Below are positions 1 through 11,409 of a DNA stretch of 64,000 nt, piece after piece (within the stretch, counting starts at the first letter, position 1; every line of letters starts with the position of its first letter). The DNA is taken from the NCBI RefSeq assembly GCF_902459465.1, contig NC_047083.1, positions 3,102,501-3,166,500 of the forward strand, read 5' to 3'. The DNA comes from Asterias rubens (lineage: Eukaryota > Echinodermata > Asteroidea > Forcipulatida > Asteriidae). Below the pieces are notes generated by a model that had not been told where the DNA came from, ran no database searches, and saw only the letters and a list, made by a program, of their open reading frames with translations. Position numbers and translations under genes: made by a program.

Positions 1-460
1 GAATGAATGTGCTATGCTAGCCTGCAACACCATATGGTGGATGCATCTATCACTGCACAGTCGACCCTCCTACTGTCTAACCGTTCAATATCATCTTAGA
101 TAGTTTTGAATGATGGATGCGCGCTGCCAGCCTGCAATATAATATCATGTGGTAAAAAAGTACACAGTCAACCCTCCCACTGTCTGACCGTTCAATATCA
201 TCTAGATAGTATTTGAATGATGGATGCGCGCTGCCAGCCTGCAATATAATATCATGTGGTAAATGTGGTAAAAAAGTACACAGTCAACCCTCCCACTGTC
301 TGACCGTTCAATATCATATCATCCACTTGGTTTTGAATGATAGATGCACTATTATGCCAGCCTGCTATATGTCAGAATGTAGTTGCTCTATACAACAGTA
401 CACTGTAAGTTCTGTGCACAGTTGCTATTTTGTACACAACTGTTATTACTGAGTGGTTTC
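1..460. repeat. Satellite array, same family as 24.4-25.44 kb
   Basis: About four diverged tandem units of roughly 110 bp, recognised by the recurring words GCCAGCCTGCAATAT, ACAGTCAACCCTCC and CTGTCTGACCGTTC. The array runs off the left window edge. The same unit is amplified again inside PEX16 intron 9. The short open frame at 213-452 is only satellite. Confidence 0.85.
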
Positions 461-765
461 GAACGGTTGGTCAAGTCACAAGCAAAACTCGAGTAGGCAT
501 AAACAAAAAATATTTGTCGCCTGTAAAATTCATGCTATGCTGTGTTTCACAAGTCTTGGGCTCGGTGGCATTTCAAACTGACTGACAAACAAAAGACGTC
601 TAAATGGAAGATAGGAAGACACTTGTATCCCAGAAAAATCATCGGCGTACCTGGACATTAGTTGAACAATTTCCTAAACTGCAAAACAGGAAATACTGTT
701 GACAACAACTTTCTGTCTAGCGTTCATATGGCAAGGTACCAGTCACAGCAGTGTGAAATATGTGT
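460..765. other. Unassigned intergenic stretch
   Basis: I see no coding frame or repeat structure here that I can support. Confidence 0.5.
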
Positions 766-1135
766 CATTTTGGCTTGTCCTGATTGGTTTTGTCTGCTTT
801 AGGTCATGAATATGCATCAATTAGGTCAGAGCTTGTCCTGATTGGTCGTGTTATCTTACTGTGATGTATTATGAAAGTCATGAATATGCATCAATTTGAC
901 CAAAGCTTGTCCTGATTGGTCGTGTCTGCTTAAATTGTAATTCATTATGAAAGTATTGAATATGCATCAATTTGGTCAAAGCTTGTCCTGATTGGTCAAG
1001 GGAGTCTGCTTTTATTGTCATCTGTATGAAAGTCATGAACATGCATCAATTTGGTCAAAGCTTGTCCTGATTGGTCATGTCTGCTTGTATTGCAAGTCTG
1101 CTTGTATTGCAAGTCTTTGTGAAATTCATGGATAA
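765..1135. repeat. Tandem repeat, about 75 bp x 5, each with a CCAAT-type word
   Basis: Five diverged copies carry GCTTGTCCTGATTGGTC preceded by an AT-rich part with ATATGCATCAATT. Each copy contains ATTGG, the reverse of the CCAAT box, spaced about 75 bp. No gene start was recognised beside it. Confidence 0.8.
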
Positions 1136-1194
1136 TGCATTAGTTTAATGAGGGTAAATTCTGATTGGCCAACGGATGGGTACTGCTGATATTG

Positions 1195-1612
1195 AAATAA
1201 GCAAGAGTAATTGGGGACTTTTGGGACGCTTGGTGGCAGCAGACTTACCAGGTAAAATCCATTGTTCTCGGTAATGTGCGCTTGCTCAGAACTATGTAAA
1301 CAATGACAGTTTACCTACCCCAGGAAATATTGAAGTTTTGCCTCCTTACTGCCGACTGTTCTGACAAGAAACTTGTGTAACTATGAATGACTGATCATCG
1401 TTCATGTACGTTTACATATTTGTAATTGAACGTGCGCTTTTAGCATGCAGCAGACAGCAGTAGTACCTAGCAGCGCACACTCAGTCGGTTTATTTTAATG
1501 GCCGCCGACAAAGTTTCGAAAAGTACGTTCGTGCAACACAGCACGAAATCGCGTCTCGCTGATCGGTCCACTGTCCATGAAGTCTGCTGCCATCTAGTGT
1601 CCAAAGTCTCCC
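1195..1612. mobile_element. MITE with GGTGGCAGCAGACTT ends, carrying extra internal sequence
   Basis: The left end (GGACTTTTGGGACGCTTGGT, then GGCAGCAGACTTACCAGGTA) and the right end (AGTCTGCTGCCATCTAGTG, then AAAGTCTCCC) are inverted copies. It is related to the compact palindromic copies at 2598-2741 and 62221-62346, but has about 250 bp more between the arms. Confidence 0.65.
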
Positions 1613-1614
1613 AT

Positions 1615-2155
1615 TTGTGAGGTCATACTTTTGGCCTGACTGCAGTCGTCCATCCTGAATGGATTGTCTTGAAGGTTGGATTTGACATGGACGAATTAAG
1701 TGCTTCAGGTCAAATTAAACAACTTTTAATAGAATTGGAAGAAAAACATTTTACTCGAACTAGACATGGTGGCTGGAAGCTCAATAGACCTTATCGCAAA
1801 TACTCGGTACATGTGCGTTAGGCGTGGAATGAGGTGCATGATGGTCTAGCTGGTGATCAAGTGTGGTCGCTAGCTAGGTGCTCATTCAACAGGTGCTCGC
1901 ACAATGGGCATTTGCAAAAAAGTATATGGTGACCTTACCGTCGCTATACTTACGGGGCATATTGCTTGCGGGTGTTGGGGTATGCTTAATTTATTGCATA
2001 GGTTAAACAAAAAGCATAAACACTTGCATCTGTTTGTTTTTAGTCAATTTGGTTATTTCAAATAATTATCACTCATTTCATATGTAATTTTGTGTAATGA
2101 CATACTTTTTTCAATTCACCTCGGAAAAACTGTAAAATCCATAGTTTTAATGACA
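1615..2155. other. Unassigned stretch
   Basis: AT-rich sequence without a frame or repeat I can name. The short open stretch near 1687-1820 has no recognisable protein similarity. Confidence 0.4.
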
Positions 2156-2465
2156 ACACAACTGTGAAAATTTGAGCTCAGTCGGTCATCGAAGTTGCGA
2201 GATAATAATGAAAGAAAAAACACCCTTGTCACAAGAAGTTGTGTACGTTTAGATGGTTGATTTCGAGACCTCGAGTCTTAAATCTGAGGTCTTGAATTCA
2301 AATTCGTGGAAAATTACTTCTTTCTCGAAAACTATGGCACTTCAGAGGGAGCCGTTTCTCAAAATGTTTTATACCATCAACCTCTCCCCATTACTCATCA
2401 CCAAGAAAGGTTAAATGCTAATAAATATTTTGAGTAATTACCAATAGTGTCCACTGCCTTTAAAG
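2156..2465. mobile_element. MITE family A, 5'-truncated copy
   Basis: This is the most abundant repeat of the window. Full copies run about 390 bp between ends reading TTAAAGGCAGTGGACACTAT and ATAGTGTCCACTGCCTTTAA. Inside they carry an imperfect palindrome centred on GAGACCTCAAGT/TCTGAGGTCTCGAAATC. Here the first terminus is missing. Confidence 0.85.
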
Positions 2466-2597
2466 TAAATATCTTTTATGTATTTGTTATGTTTTATTTG
2501 TTTTTTTATTTTTATAAATACATTGTTTTTGTTTGTGTTTCTGAACACTCATTGACAATTTATATGGAGAACTTTATACAGAAATGGGTCTGTTAAT

Positions 2598-2741
2598 GGG
2601 AGACTTTGAGGCGCTAGGTGGCAGCAGACTTACCAGGTAAATTTCCATTGTTTACGTAGATATGAGCGTGCGCACATTATCGAGAACAATGGATTTCACC
2701 TGGTAGGTCTGATAGCCACCAAGCGTCCTGAAAGTCTCCCA
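2598..2741. mobile_element. Palindromic MITE with CTCF-like words in both arms
   Basis: About 144 bp, nearly a perfect foldback: GGGAGACTTTGAGGCGCTAG at the left and the inverse of it, ending in AAAGTCTCCC, at the right. The left arm contains GCGCTAGGTGGCAG. It lies just past the 3' end of the UDP-galactopyranose mutase exon. Confidence 0.8.
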
Positions 2742-2818
2742 ATGCAAAAACCAATTGGGTAATTGTTTGCTGGCAAATAAAATGAAATGAAGTTAGGTAA
2801 TGTTCCTTTACGATGAAG

Positions 2819-4374
2819 CTAGACCGTTCCGTCGATGAAGCGTCGATCAACATTCCTCATGGAGTTCACAATGTTTGGGGTTGGATAAGTCGCCTCAGGA
2901 ACACCCTTGACGATCCTATCGGCAACCTCGACCCCCTGCATAAAGGAATGATCTTGATTCGATACCTCGTACCGCCAGCCTCCAAATCGTCCCCGTGAGT
3001 AGACGTCCTTAGACTCCAGCCAAGGTTGAAGAACATTAAGTATATGATCACGCTTAACCGAAGGAACCGGGTAGCCATGCTCTAAACGACGATGATACTT
3101 CGAGACGACCTGCTCTTTTGAAATGAATCCATAGTCAACTAAAGCATCAACGGTTGCTGTTACCAGTTTTGCAGCCTCCCAGTAGCCGGGATTGAAGGGT
3201 ATTTGAGGCTCGGCTGCTTCGCACATTAGGGACCAGAAAACCCGCGGTTTCGGGACATGGTCATCAGAATAATTGGAGAAAACAGTGATTCGGTAGAACG
3301 GAGAATCCGAATCTGGGAAATACATCCATGACTTATCGGATAGACTCTTCGGTGGTTGACCTTTCAACCCCACACCAATGACGTGGGTGTGTGAATAGAC
3401 AAGCTGGGATGCCAATACCTGTTTCTCTTTCAAAGTTCTATCATTGCATTTTAGAATACCGAAAAGGTTATCAAGAGGAACCGTGGATATCAAAGTGTCA
3501 TACGTCATCGATGACGTAGTTTTGGATCGTGTATCTTGCACTGACAGTGTCTTCGAGTCTAAATCGACGGCAGTTACTCTGGTTTGAAATTTGAACCAAT
3601 CACGTGGGATGAGATTAGCCACGCCCCTCCAGATGTTCCCGGTTCCGTTAAAACTCGGGAACCTGAAGTAGCTATTCGGACCCCAGGCCTGCTCTTGGAC
3701 AATTTTACCCTCGTTGAAATCTTTGATTTTCTGTTTGATCTTTTTGATATCCGGAACGGCGACTCTTTCCCCAACCCAAACAGAGTTCATCTCGGTCGAG
3801 TTGACTGTCCACACTTTCTTATTGTACTTCCTCATGAACACATCGCAGAGACCAACGCCAAAGTTCTTGACAAGCCACTCGTCAAAGTTGGCGGGCTTTT
3901 TAACGATGGGGAGATTTGTTATCTCTTCCAGGCCTGCTAAGCTCTTGCCTTGATCCACCTTATCCATGACCTCGATATTATTCTGGACCGGGTATAAGAT
4001 GAATCTACGCTCACCGTCAGAACCTTTCATGAAAGCGAAGGCTGCCCTCTTGCGTTTGTTCCAGTCCTTGACGGCACGGTCAAGTGTCTTGTCGAAGTAC
4101 TCGTAGTGTGAGAAGACCACGTGACCGCCCATGTCCCACAGGAATCCCTTTTCGTCCCGCTCGGATGAGGCCAGACCCCCGGGGTGGCTCTCCTGCTCTA
4201 AGATGGTCACATTCTTGGCGCCCATGATACCCCGGTATTCAAAGAGTCGCTGGGCAGCCCCAAGAGCAGTCGGCCCTGAACCGATAATGACGATGTGGCC
4301 ACCCAACTGTTCATTCACGAAGGTGACATCTTGTTTGTCAACGGTGGTTGAAAATGGAGACCACTTCCTCAAAT
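2819..4374 (-). CDS. UDP-galactopyranose mutase (eukaryotic type), large 3' exon
   Basis: This flavoenzyme family interconverts UDP-galactopyranose and UDP-galactofuranose, the donor for galactofuranose-containing glycans. One uninterrupted exon encodes about 517 residues to the stop at 2819-2821. Near its start is the Rossmann motif GSGPTALGAA, followed by GGLASSERDEKGFLWDMGGH and FSHYEYFD, the flavin-binding and mobile-loop region of fungal enzymes. Further on are WGPNSYFRFPSFNGTGNIW, THVIGVGLKG, WMYFPDSDSPFYR, HRRLEHGYPVPS and GRFGGWRYEVSNQDHSFM, matching in order the substrate-binding Arg/Tyr segments of Aspergillus UGM as I remember it. The exon begins after a strong acceptor (TTCTTCTTGCCCAG, AG at 4375-4376). 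It holds no ATG before the Rossmann fold, so the start codon must lie in an upstream exon (at higher coordinates) that I could not identify. The frame can be read to 4408, but that part is polypyrimidine intron. Animal orthologues are known (nematode glf-1), and galactofuranose has been reported in sea star glycolipids, which fits. Very sure of the family; the 5' end is missing. Confidence 0.92.
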
Positions 4375-4449
4375 CTGGGCAAGAAGAACATACAGACAGA
4401 AAATACAAGATGTTGAGATTGTTTGTTTCATTTCAAAGTAATATAGAAC

Positions 4450-4635
4450 TAAAACCCGGTTCACCCTTCTTGCGAATGCGAGTGCGATACGAATTTTGAA
4501 TTTTGACGTCACAAATTTGCAACAAATAACTCGCGTCGCTCAACTCATTGCGAAAGATTCGCAGTGCGAAAACACCCCTGTGACGTCAAAACTCGCTTTG
4601 CATTTGCATCCACAGGAAGTATGAACTCGGCTTTA
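4450..4635. mobile_element. MITE with TTGCGAATGCGAG-type ends
   Basis: The left end AACCCGGTTCACCCTTCTTG and the right end, read inversely AAGCCGAGTTCATACTTCCT, are imperfect inverted repeats. The interior is rich in GACGTCA and GCGAATGCG words. It sits in the intron or 5' region of the mutase gene. Confidence 0.55.
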
Positions 4636-4639
4636 CTCT

Positions 4640-5880
4640 TAATTAAAAAGCAAAAGTCTTATAGAAACTTGTTTTTTTGACACCCATTTGCAAAATGACA
4701 ATATAAGCATTTTCTGTCCCATTTTCCCCGGCGTGACAATTAAATCATTCTCTACCGTCCCGAATCGAAAGCTCCCTCGGAAGCACAGACCGCGCATATC
4801 AAACTGTTTTGAAATAGTCAGTGTCATAATTATGGATCTAGTTCATAAAGTACAATCCCATACTGTAATAACATCAATGTTTACAGTGTTCCAAAAGTGT
4901 TACCAGACCTAAATCCAAGTTGCCCCATACCCCACAAATGTTAGTGTTCCCATAGTGCTCTACACCATTGTCACATATCCAGGACTCCACCCAAGTATAG
5001 ACCTTCAGTATTCTACACCCACCCCCTCGACACACACACGCACACACAAGAAAACTATGGTGACGCTTCTCATTTATATTTACAAATTTATTTACATTTT
5101 ACTTTCTACAAAATGTACAAGCTCTCTCATTAATGTTACTCGGTTCTGCCTTCCTCTGACTTGGTAGGGGGAGGATGTTCCGTCCTTCTCGTCTAAACGG
5201 TGTGAGATCTCCGTCCACCTTCCACTTCTCAAGTACGCTTCTCCCAAGGCACAAGCCAGGAATACTGGCGAATCCTGGCTTTCTCGAAGTTCTTCTCAAA
5301 ATCGCCACATATAAAATATTTATTACCAAGCGGCACTCCACTCAAAATTATTATTGGTTGAACTCTCACTAGTTCTCAATGCCAAAGGCTGGCTATGCCC
5401 TCTCTCCTAAGGCTCGCAATTTAAATCTTTGAGGCTGGATTCACATCCTCTCCTCAAGAAGCTCTGATGTCGAATGCCAAAAATATATATTCTATTCCCA
5501 TAGGGTTTACACACCCTCCCAAACAGAAAAGAAACTTAGGAATTTTATTTGTATTCCCCGTGAACTTTTTATCCCTGCTCGCTCAAGCCTGCTCATGAAT
5601 ATTTATTGTTCAAAATAACCCTTAACTTCACCAATCAAAACCTATGTTGAAGTCACATTACTTCTTTGCATAAAATAAGATGGCTCACCAAGTTTAAGGA
5701 ATTTTGATGCGCGGTTTAGCCACTCAAAAATAAGAACTTGTTATCTTACACGACAAATTTAAAGTAATCTACATGCACTCTGGCCATACACAAATTATAT
5801 TATGTTACTCTATTACCATAAGATCTGGAGTAATTTCGCTACTTTTATTTCACTCTGTGACAACCATAATAGTGAGATCC
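4640..5880. other. Unassigned stretch, presumed intron or 5' flank of the mutase gene
   Basis: AT-rich. It contains one copy of a dispersed unit of about 100 bp (4835-4950) but no exon I could join to the mutase. The open frame at 5099-5341 minus has no recognisable similarity. Confidence 0.4.
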
Positions 5881-6354
5881 CATATCAATCTGTTTTCTAA
5901 TTGTCAGTGTCCTAACTGTGGATCTTGATCATAAAGTGCAATCCCATATAATAACATCAATGTTTTGAGTGTGCCAATAGTGTTACCAGACCTAAATCCA
6001 AGTTACCCCATACCCCCAAAATATTAGTCTTGAAGTCAAGACGGTAATTGTAAGCGCAGTGCAGTTTGGAGCGCGGTGCAATTACGGGGACGGTGCACAC
6101 ACCCTCGATCCCAGCATGTGTGTCAGTCGCAGCAGTTAGAGCTGCCACGCGCTACCTACGACCGTTGCATGTGTATAATCGCACGGTGACTGTTGCATGA
6201 ACGGAAGACAAATAGGCAGCGCCTAACGACTTGTCATCAAGTCTACACAAATGTTAGTGTCCCCATAGTGCTACTGTGTCAACACCATATCCCATATCAA
6301 TCTGTGCTCTAACTGTCATGTGTCCCAATTGTGGATCTTGAACGTAAAGGCCAA

Positions 6355-6665
6355 GTAAAAACAGAAACATGTTTAGCGTCCCCGCCCGCTTCCTTTTTAC
6401 AGGCCGCCTCCTTTTTTATTTTATTTTTTATTTTATTTTGTTATGCACTTGTTATTTTAAATGATCTCAGCAAAACAATCTGAATGTCTTGTCTGAATGC
6501 CTCGACTTAATTGTTTCATTTATGTACTGTGTATTTCAGCAGTAGAAAAAAACAATGGATATTTGACATTTTAACAAAGGATGGGGGCCATCTTGAAATA
6601 ATAAATGAAAAATAAAAAGCCCTTCTTCCTCCTTTTTTTGAAAAACCCGGACGTGAAACATGTGG
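6355..6665. mobile_element. ~310-bp element, one arm of a spaced inverted pair
   Basis: Runs from TTTAGCGTCCCCGCCCGCTT to AACCCGGACGTGAAACA. Its ends are short inverted repeats (GTTTAGCGTCC against GTTTCACGTCC). An inverted copy lies at 7418-7750. Confidence 0.6.
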
Positions 6666-6900
6666 TTTTTTTTTACTCGGCCTAACACAACATCAATATA
6701 TACAGTGTTCCAAAAGTGTCACCAGACCTATAAATAAAAGTTACCCCACACCCACCAATGTTAGTGTTCCCAAAATTGCTACTGGATCTACAGTATAAAG
6801 AGTCATTCCAACAGCTTTATTCCACGTACTGCATCTCTTTGGAACTCCTTGCCTGGCGGATGCCCCCCCCCCCCCCCATATCATACACAATCTGGACTGT

Positions 6901-7287
6901 TTTAAAGGACACGTTGCCTTGGATCGGACGAGTTGGTCTATAAAAAGGGTTTGTAACCGTTTTGTTTTAAATGCATATGGTTGGAAAGATGTTTTAAAAG
7001 TAGAATACAATGATCCACACATCTGCCTCGAAATTGCGTGGTTTTCCTTTTACTGTGCAAACTAACACGGTCGGCCATTTATGGGAGTCAAAAATTTGAC
7101 TCCCATAATGGCCGACCGTGTTAGTCGACGAGGTGAAAAGAAAACCGTGCAATTTCGAGGCTTGTTTGTGTGGATCATTGTATTCTACTTTTACAACATC
7201 TTTCTACCCATATGCACTTTATAACAAACGGTTACAAATGCTTTTCAAAGACCAACTCGACCGATCCAAGGCAACGTGTTCCTTTAA
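6901..7287. mobile_element. MITE family B, complete foldback copy
   Basis: About 387 bp forming one long palindrome. It starts AAAGGACACGTTGCCTTGGA, ends TCCAAGGCAACGTGTTCCTT, and is centred near 7091 on TTTGACTCCCATAATGGCCG. Related copies lie at 26744-27091 and 28377-28755, with pieces at 14697-14757 and 35212-35413. The open frames across it are mirror images of each other and not genes. Confidence 0.9.
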
Positions 7288-7417
7288 GAGGAATATCAAT
7301 ATCAAGTTATTATCATGTTTAATCTTTTTTCTTCTTCTAGTGGCCCCTTACCTAGAGTGGCTTTAAGCCTTGTTTGTGGCGAACTAATAATACTAGTGAG
7401 GTGCTATGTTAATCTGT

Positions 7418-7750
7418 TTTAGCGTCCGGGTTTCTCAAAAACAGGAAGGAGGAGGGGCTTTTTTTTTGTTTATTTTTTTTATTTCAAGATGACCGCCATT
7501 CTTTTTAAACTGTCAAATATCCATTGTTTTTTTCTGCTGCTTAAACACGCAATAGATAAATGAACCATTTTGGTCAAGACATTCAGACAAGACATTCAAA
7601 TTGTTTTAGCGGAGATCGTTTAAACAAACTTTTTTTCATATCATTTTTTTTTTTTTTAAATGTGCATAACAAATAAAAAAAAGGGGGGAGAAAAAAAAAG
7701 GAGGCGGCCTCTAGAAAAGGAAGCGGGCGGGGACGCTAACCGTGTTTCTT
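7418..7750. mobile_element. Inverted copy of the 6355-6665 element
   Basis: Starts TTAGCGTCCGGGTTTCTCAA and ends GGAAGCGGGCGGGGACGCTAA, the reverse of the 6355 copy, with an A-rich core. Together the two copies flank a family B palindrome. Confidence 0.6.
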
Positions 7751-7930
7751 TTTTTACTTGGCCTAATACAAGCTCGGAAATTACAAGGTCCCGATTAAAA
7801 CAAGTTGTTTTGTCCCTGGACCCAAGGTCAAATCCCATACTGTAATAACATCAATTTTTACAGTGACCCAATAATATTACCAGATCTAGATCAAAGAGCA
7901 ACCCCGTTTAGATTTTATCAAGGTTCCACT

Positions 7931-8452
7931 GTCCCCCATGAGTATTTTTCCAGATCTCCAAATTGCCACTATTTGGCCACATGAAACAAACAAAAATGTT
8001 GATCGTCCTTTTTTTGGGTGGATGGGGAGGGAGGGCGGCGGGTTTTTATTTTTGTGTGTAGTTTTGTTGACATGGCCAAATATGAATTAAAGAATATAGA
8101 AATCGACATTTACTTGTATATTATGCTTTGTTATGAATTAGTATTATATTTCCAACAACATAATAAGTAATGTTCTTGGTCATAAACTACTTTAAACTAA
8201 AATAAAGGACCAAACAAAATCTCACCACCAGAAGGTATAGTGAATAATAGATTACAAGCAAATGCAGTCAGGTCTGAATGCAACCGTACAATAACAGAAA
8301 ACAAGAACTAAACAACAATACCAAACACATGGTGGAGATGAGGGGGGGGGGGCATAAAAAGCAGAGCTTTTCGAGTACGGACCCCATATCTAACGAACAA
8401 GCAATGTAAGCAATTTTATTAGATAAGATGGTGTAATCTTAAAGCTCTATGC
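7931..8452. other. Unassigned stretch
   Basis: No gene or clear repeat structure seen. It includes a G-run (8343-8352). Confidence 0.4.
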
Positions 8453-8844
8453 TTAAAGGCACTGGACACTGTTGGTAACTATAGGTTTTCTCAGTCAATT
8501 TCGGAAAATGAGCAGCCAATTTAACCACCAAGCTGTTCTATTTCGCGCGAAATCGAGTGCTACTCAAAAGGGTCATTCGATATCGTTTCACGATTAGTCC
8601 AATTTAATGTTGCGTCATTCTATTTAACCAAACAAAATCATTCAATTTAACAATTCATCAAAGCAACATTCAAATTCGCAGACGCTTCTTTAGTAACAGG
8701 TTTTTTTCCCCCGTTATTATCTCGCAACTTCGACGATTAATTGAGCTCAAATTTTCACAGGTTTGTTGTTTTATGCATATGTTGAGATACACCAAGTGAG
8801 AAGACTGGTCTTTGACAATTACCAATAGTGTCCAGTGTCTTTAA
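8453..8844. mobile_element. MITE family A copy with foreign interior
   Basis: Both family A ends are present (TTAAAGGCACTGGACACTGT at left, GTGTCCAGTGTCTTTAA at right). The middle is replaced by about 210 bp that is repeated at 8922-9120. Confidence 0.7.
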
Positions 8845-8921
8845 ACTCGGTTCCATTGTGTTGCTGTACTTTCCATACATAGAATTGCCTACTTTTAGGA
8901 TGTCGACATCAATAATGTTTA

Positions 8922-9120
8922 CATAGGTTTTCTCGGTCAATTTCAGAAAAAGAGCAGCCAATTTAACTACCAAGCTATTCTATTTCGCGCAAAATCGAAT
9001 GCTACTCAAAAGGGTCATTCGATTTCGTTTTGGGATTAGTCAAATGTAATGTTGCGTCATTCGAATTAACAAAATAATCATTCAATTTAACAATTCATCA
9101 GCGCAGACGCTTCTAATTCT
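8922..9120. repeat. Direct copy of the segment at 8485-8695
   Basis: Shares TTTTCTC(A/G)GTCAATTTC, AAAAGGGTCATTCGAT, AATGTTGCGTCATTC and TTCAATTTAACAATTCATCA with the earlier segment. Confidence 0.75.
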
Positions 9121-9551
9121 TGAGGCGTGTGTGTCACGAAAAAGAATGACGCTACGCTAAATTGAACAGAGTGATAAAGGAGTTTGACTCGACCAAAAAC
9201 GAAATTGAATGGCCGAATTCTGAATTTTAACAATTACAACTTGGTTAGTCTAATATAATAGTTAGGACGATTACTCGAGATAAGACTAGTCCTAACTCTT
9301 AAATTTGTGAAATACACTCCCAGCCAGAGATCGACTGTGTCACGAGAAAAATATTAGTCTGTCTTGTAAGTTTGCCCTTCATTTTATTGTTAGCAATGGT
9401 TGACCCTGCCATATGTACACCAAGGGTAAAAGCCAAACATTCGTTCTCATGGGTTGCTCTAAGTTTGTGACGAACTCGTTGTTTATGTGCTCGGCTACAG
9501 GACACCAGGACACGTAGACGTGTCAAGGGAAAAGTATTCCGCTAAAGTCGT

Positions 9552-9939
9552 ATAAAGGAAGTGGACACTATTGATAATATTGTCAAAGACTAGCCTTCAC
9601 AGTTGGTGTATCTCAGCGTATGCATAAAATAACAACCCTGTGCAAATTTGAGTTCAATCGGTCATCGAAGTTGCGAGATAATAATGAAAGAAAAAAACAC
9701 CCTTGTCACACGAAGTTGTGTGCGTTTAGATGGTTGATTTCGAGACCTCAAGTTCTAACTCTGAGGTCTCCAAATCAAATTCGTGGAAAATTACTTCTTT
9801 CTCGAAAACTATGGCACTCCAGAGGGAGCCGTTTCTCACAATGTTTTATAACATCAACCTCTTCCCATTACTCGTTACCAAGTGTGGTTTATGCTAATAA
9901 TTATTTTGAGAAATTACCAATAGTGTCCACTACCTTTAA
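9552..9939. mobile_element. MITE family A, near-complete copy
   Basis: Left terminus AAAGGAAGTGGACACTATTG, right terminus AATAGTGTCCACTACCTTTA, with the usual GAGGTCTC inner palindrome. The plus-strand frame of 117 residues across it is a repeat shadow. Confidence 0.85.
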
Positions 9940-10369
9940 GTTTGCCCATCATTTATTTTTTAACAATGGGTGACCCTGCCATACCCTGAGGGTAAAACTC
10001 AAACATTCTTTCTCATGAGTTGCTCTGAATTTTTGATGAACTCGTTGTTTATGTGTATTGTACGCAAAGTGCACAAATTTATTTATACTCATGAAGTGCT
10101 CCGTCACAGAAGGCCAGTCCCTTCAATGGATGTCACCGTACTGTTTTTGTTATTTAATGTATGGTACATTTTGTTTTGACCATATTATTCATTATTATTT
10201 GTATGTATGATTGTATTCCAGTGAAGCATTTATTTTACAGCAGTTTGGGTGCTCCAATACAGGAGGGTTACCTCCTCTGGTTGCAACCCCCATGTGTACT
10301 AACTTAGTATTTATAATATCTTTATTTACCTACTTGTAAACATTATTCCTGTAATCTAGAATTCCATTC

Positions 10370-10610
10370 ACAATTTGAATGTTCCCATGATTTGTTTGGG
10401 GGAATCGTAAAACATTGATTGAAAAAATTACCCATTATAATGGTCCTGTATAGCATGCACTGCAATTGGTTGCCTCCAAGTTGAGTGTTTCCTAAATTAA
10501 TGTTGTGGTGGAATCGCCAAACATTGATTGAAAAATTACTCATTATGCTTCCGAAGTGGTCATTATAGCATCATAGCAGTTGTTTGCCTCCAAGTTGCCT
10601 GTAACAGTTG
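10370..10610. repeat. Two-copy tandem repeat, about 120 bp
   Basis: Both copies contain GGAATCG, then AAACATTGATTGAAAAA, a CATTATA stretch and TGCCTCCAAGTTG. Confidence 0.65.
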
Positions 10611-11409
10611 CCTCGTGTGACAAGTCCCCAAAAATATATGCAACAGCACTTACCTTCAAATCGACGAATATTATAATTCCACTGTGCAAGATTCCGTACA
10701 ACGATGATCGAACACACACATAGTGCAATAATAATTATTATTTTCGGTCGATGCATACTGCTTGTTTGATTGTCACTGTTTTTCTAGACTTGATCAAAGC
10801 TTTGGAGGATTGTTCAGGGTTTGGTATTGATTGTTTTGATTTTATTGTATTTGCGCCGCGCTATACTGACTCGTCCCAGCTACCTTTTTACCCGAGTGGT
10901 ATCTGTGTGCGCATCGGTGCTTAGGTGAGCTGTATAGTTAGTGTAATCATCGAAATGTCGGCCTGACGGCCCGTCGCAAGCATAGAGCGGTACGAGTGCG
11001 ATAACCTACCCAGTAGTTGAACGAGCGTCGTGTGCTGTGGTTGTACAGTTATATAGGTGGATTAGCGGCGTATTTTTTTCGGAGTAAATTGCAACTGCCT
11101 TGAGCAAGGATATTGGGCCTGCTGTACTATAAACTGTACTATTTGCAAAATGGCCACCCCACCTTCCACAGTAAATACTCATCGTTTGGCAATAAGCGTT
11201 TATCCAAAGCAAATGAAAACGGTACGTCTGGGACACTTTGTAGCCAAATGAACATGAGTTTCCAGCCCTGGTGTCACGGTCTCTCAGCTGATGTCCGGTT
11301 TGCTAAAAATTCATATAGACTGGGCCCCTGTCTTTTTATCCGCAAGTATAAAGACAGGTCCCTACCGCTAGATCCAGTGATTCCATTGGATACAATGATT
11401 TGAAAACGC
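10611..11409. other. Unassigned stretch
   Basis: Apart from a short hairpin-like segment near 11325-11360 (AAAGACAGG repeated inversely) I see no gene or repeat that I can support. Confidence 0.4.

Larger units (their letters stand above)
4835..7930. repeat. Dispersed ~100-bp unit repeated five times (4835-4950, 5905-6025, 6240-6350, 6680-6790, 7830-7930)
   Basis: Each copy carries variants of AAAGTGCAATCCCATA, ATAACATCAATGTTTACAGT, GTGTTACCAGACCTAAAT and CCAAGTTGCCCCATACCCC. The copies are interrupted by the inverted-repeat elements listed separately. I do not recognise the family. Confidence 0.6.

Noticed and set aside
4375-4408. Mutase N-terminus starting at 4408
   Set aside because: The codon there is TTG and the stretch is a polypyrimidine tract ending in CAG, that is, an intron end.
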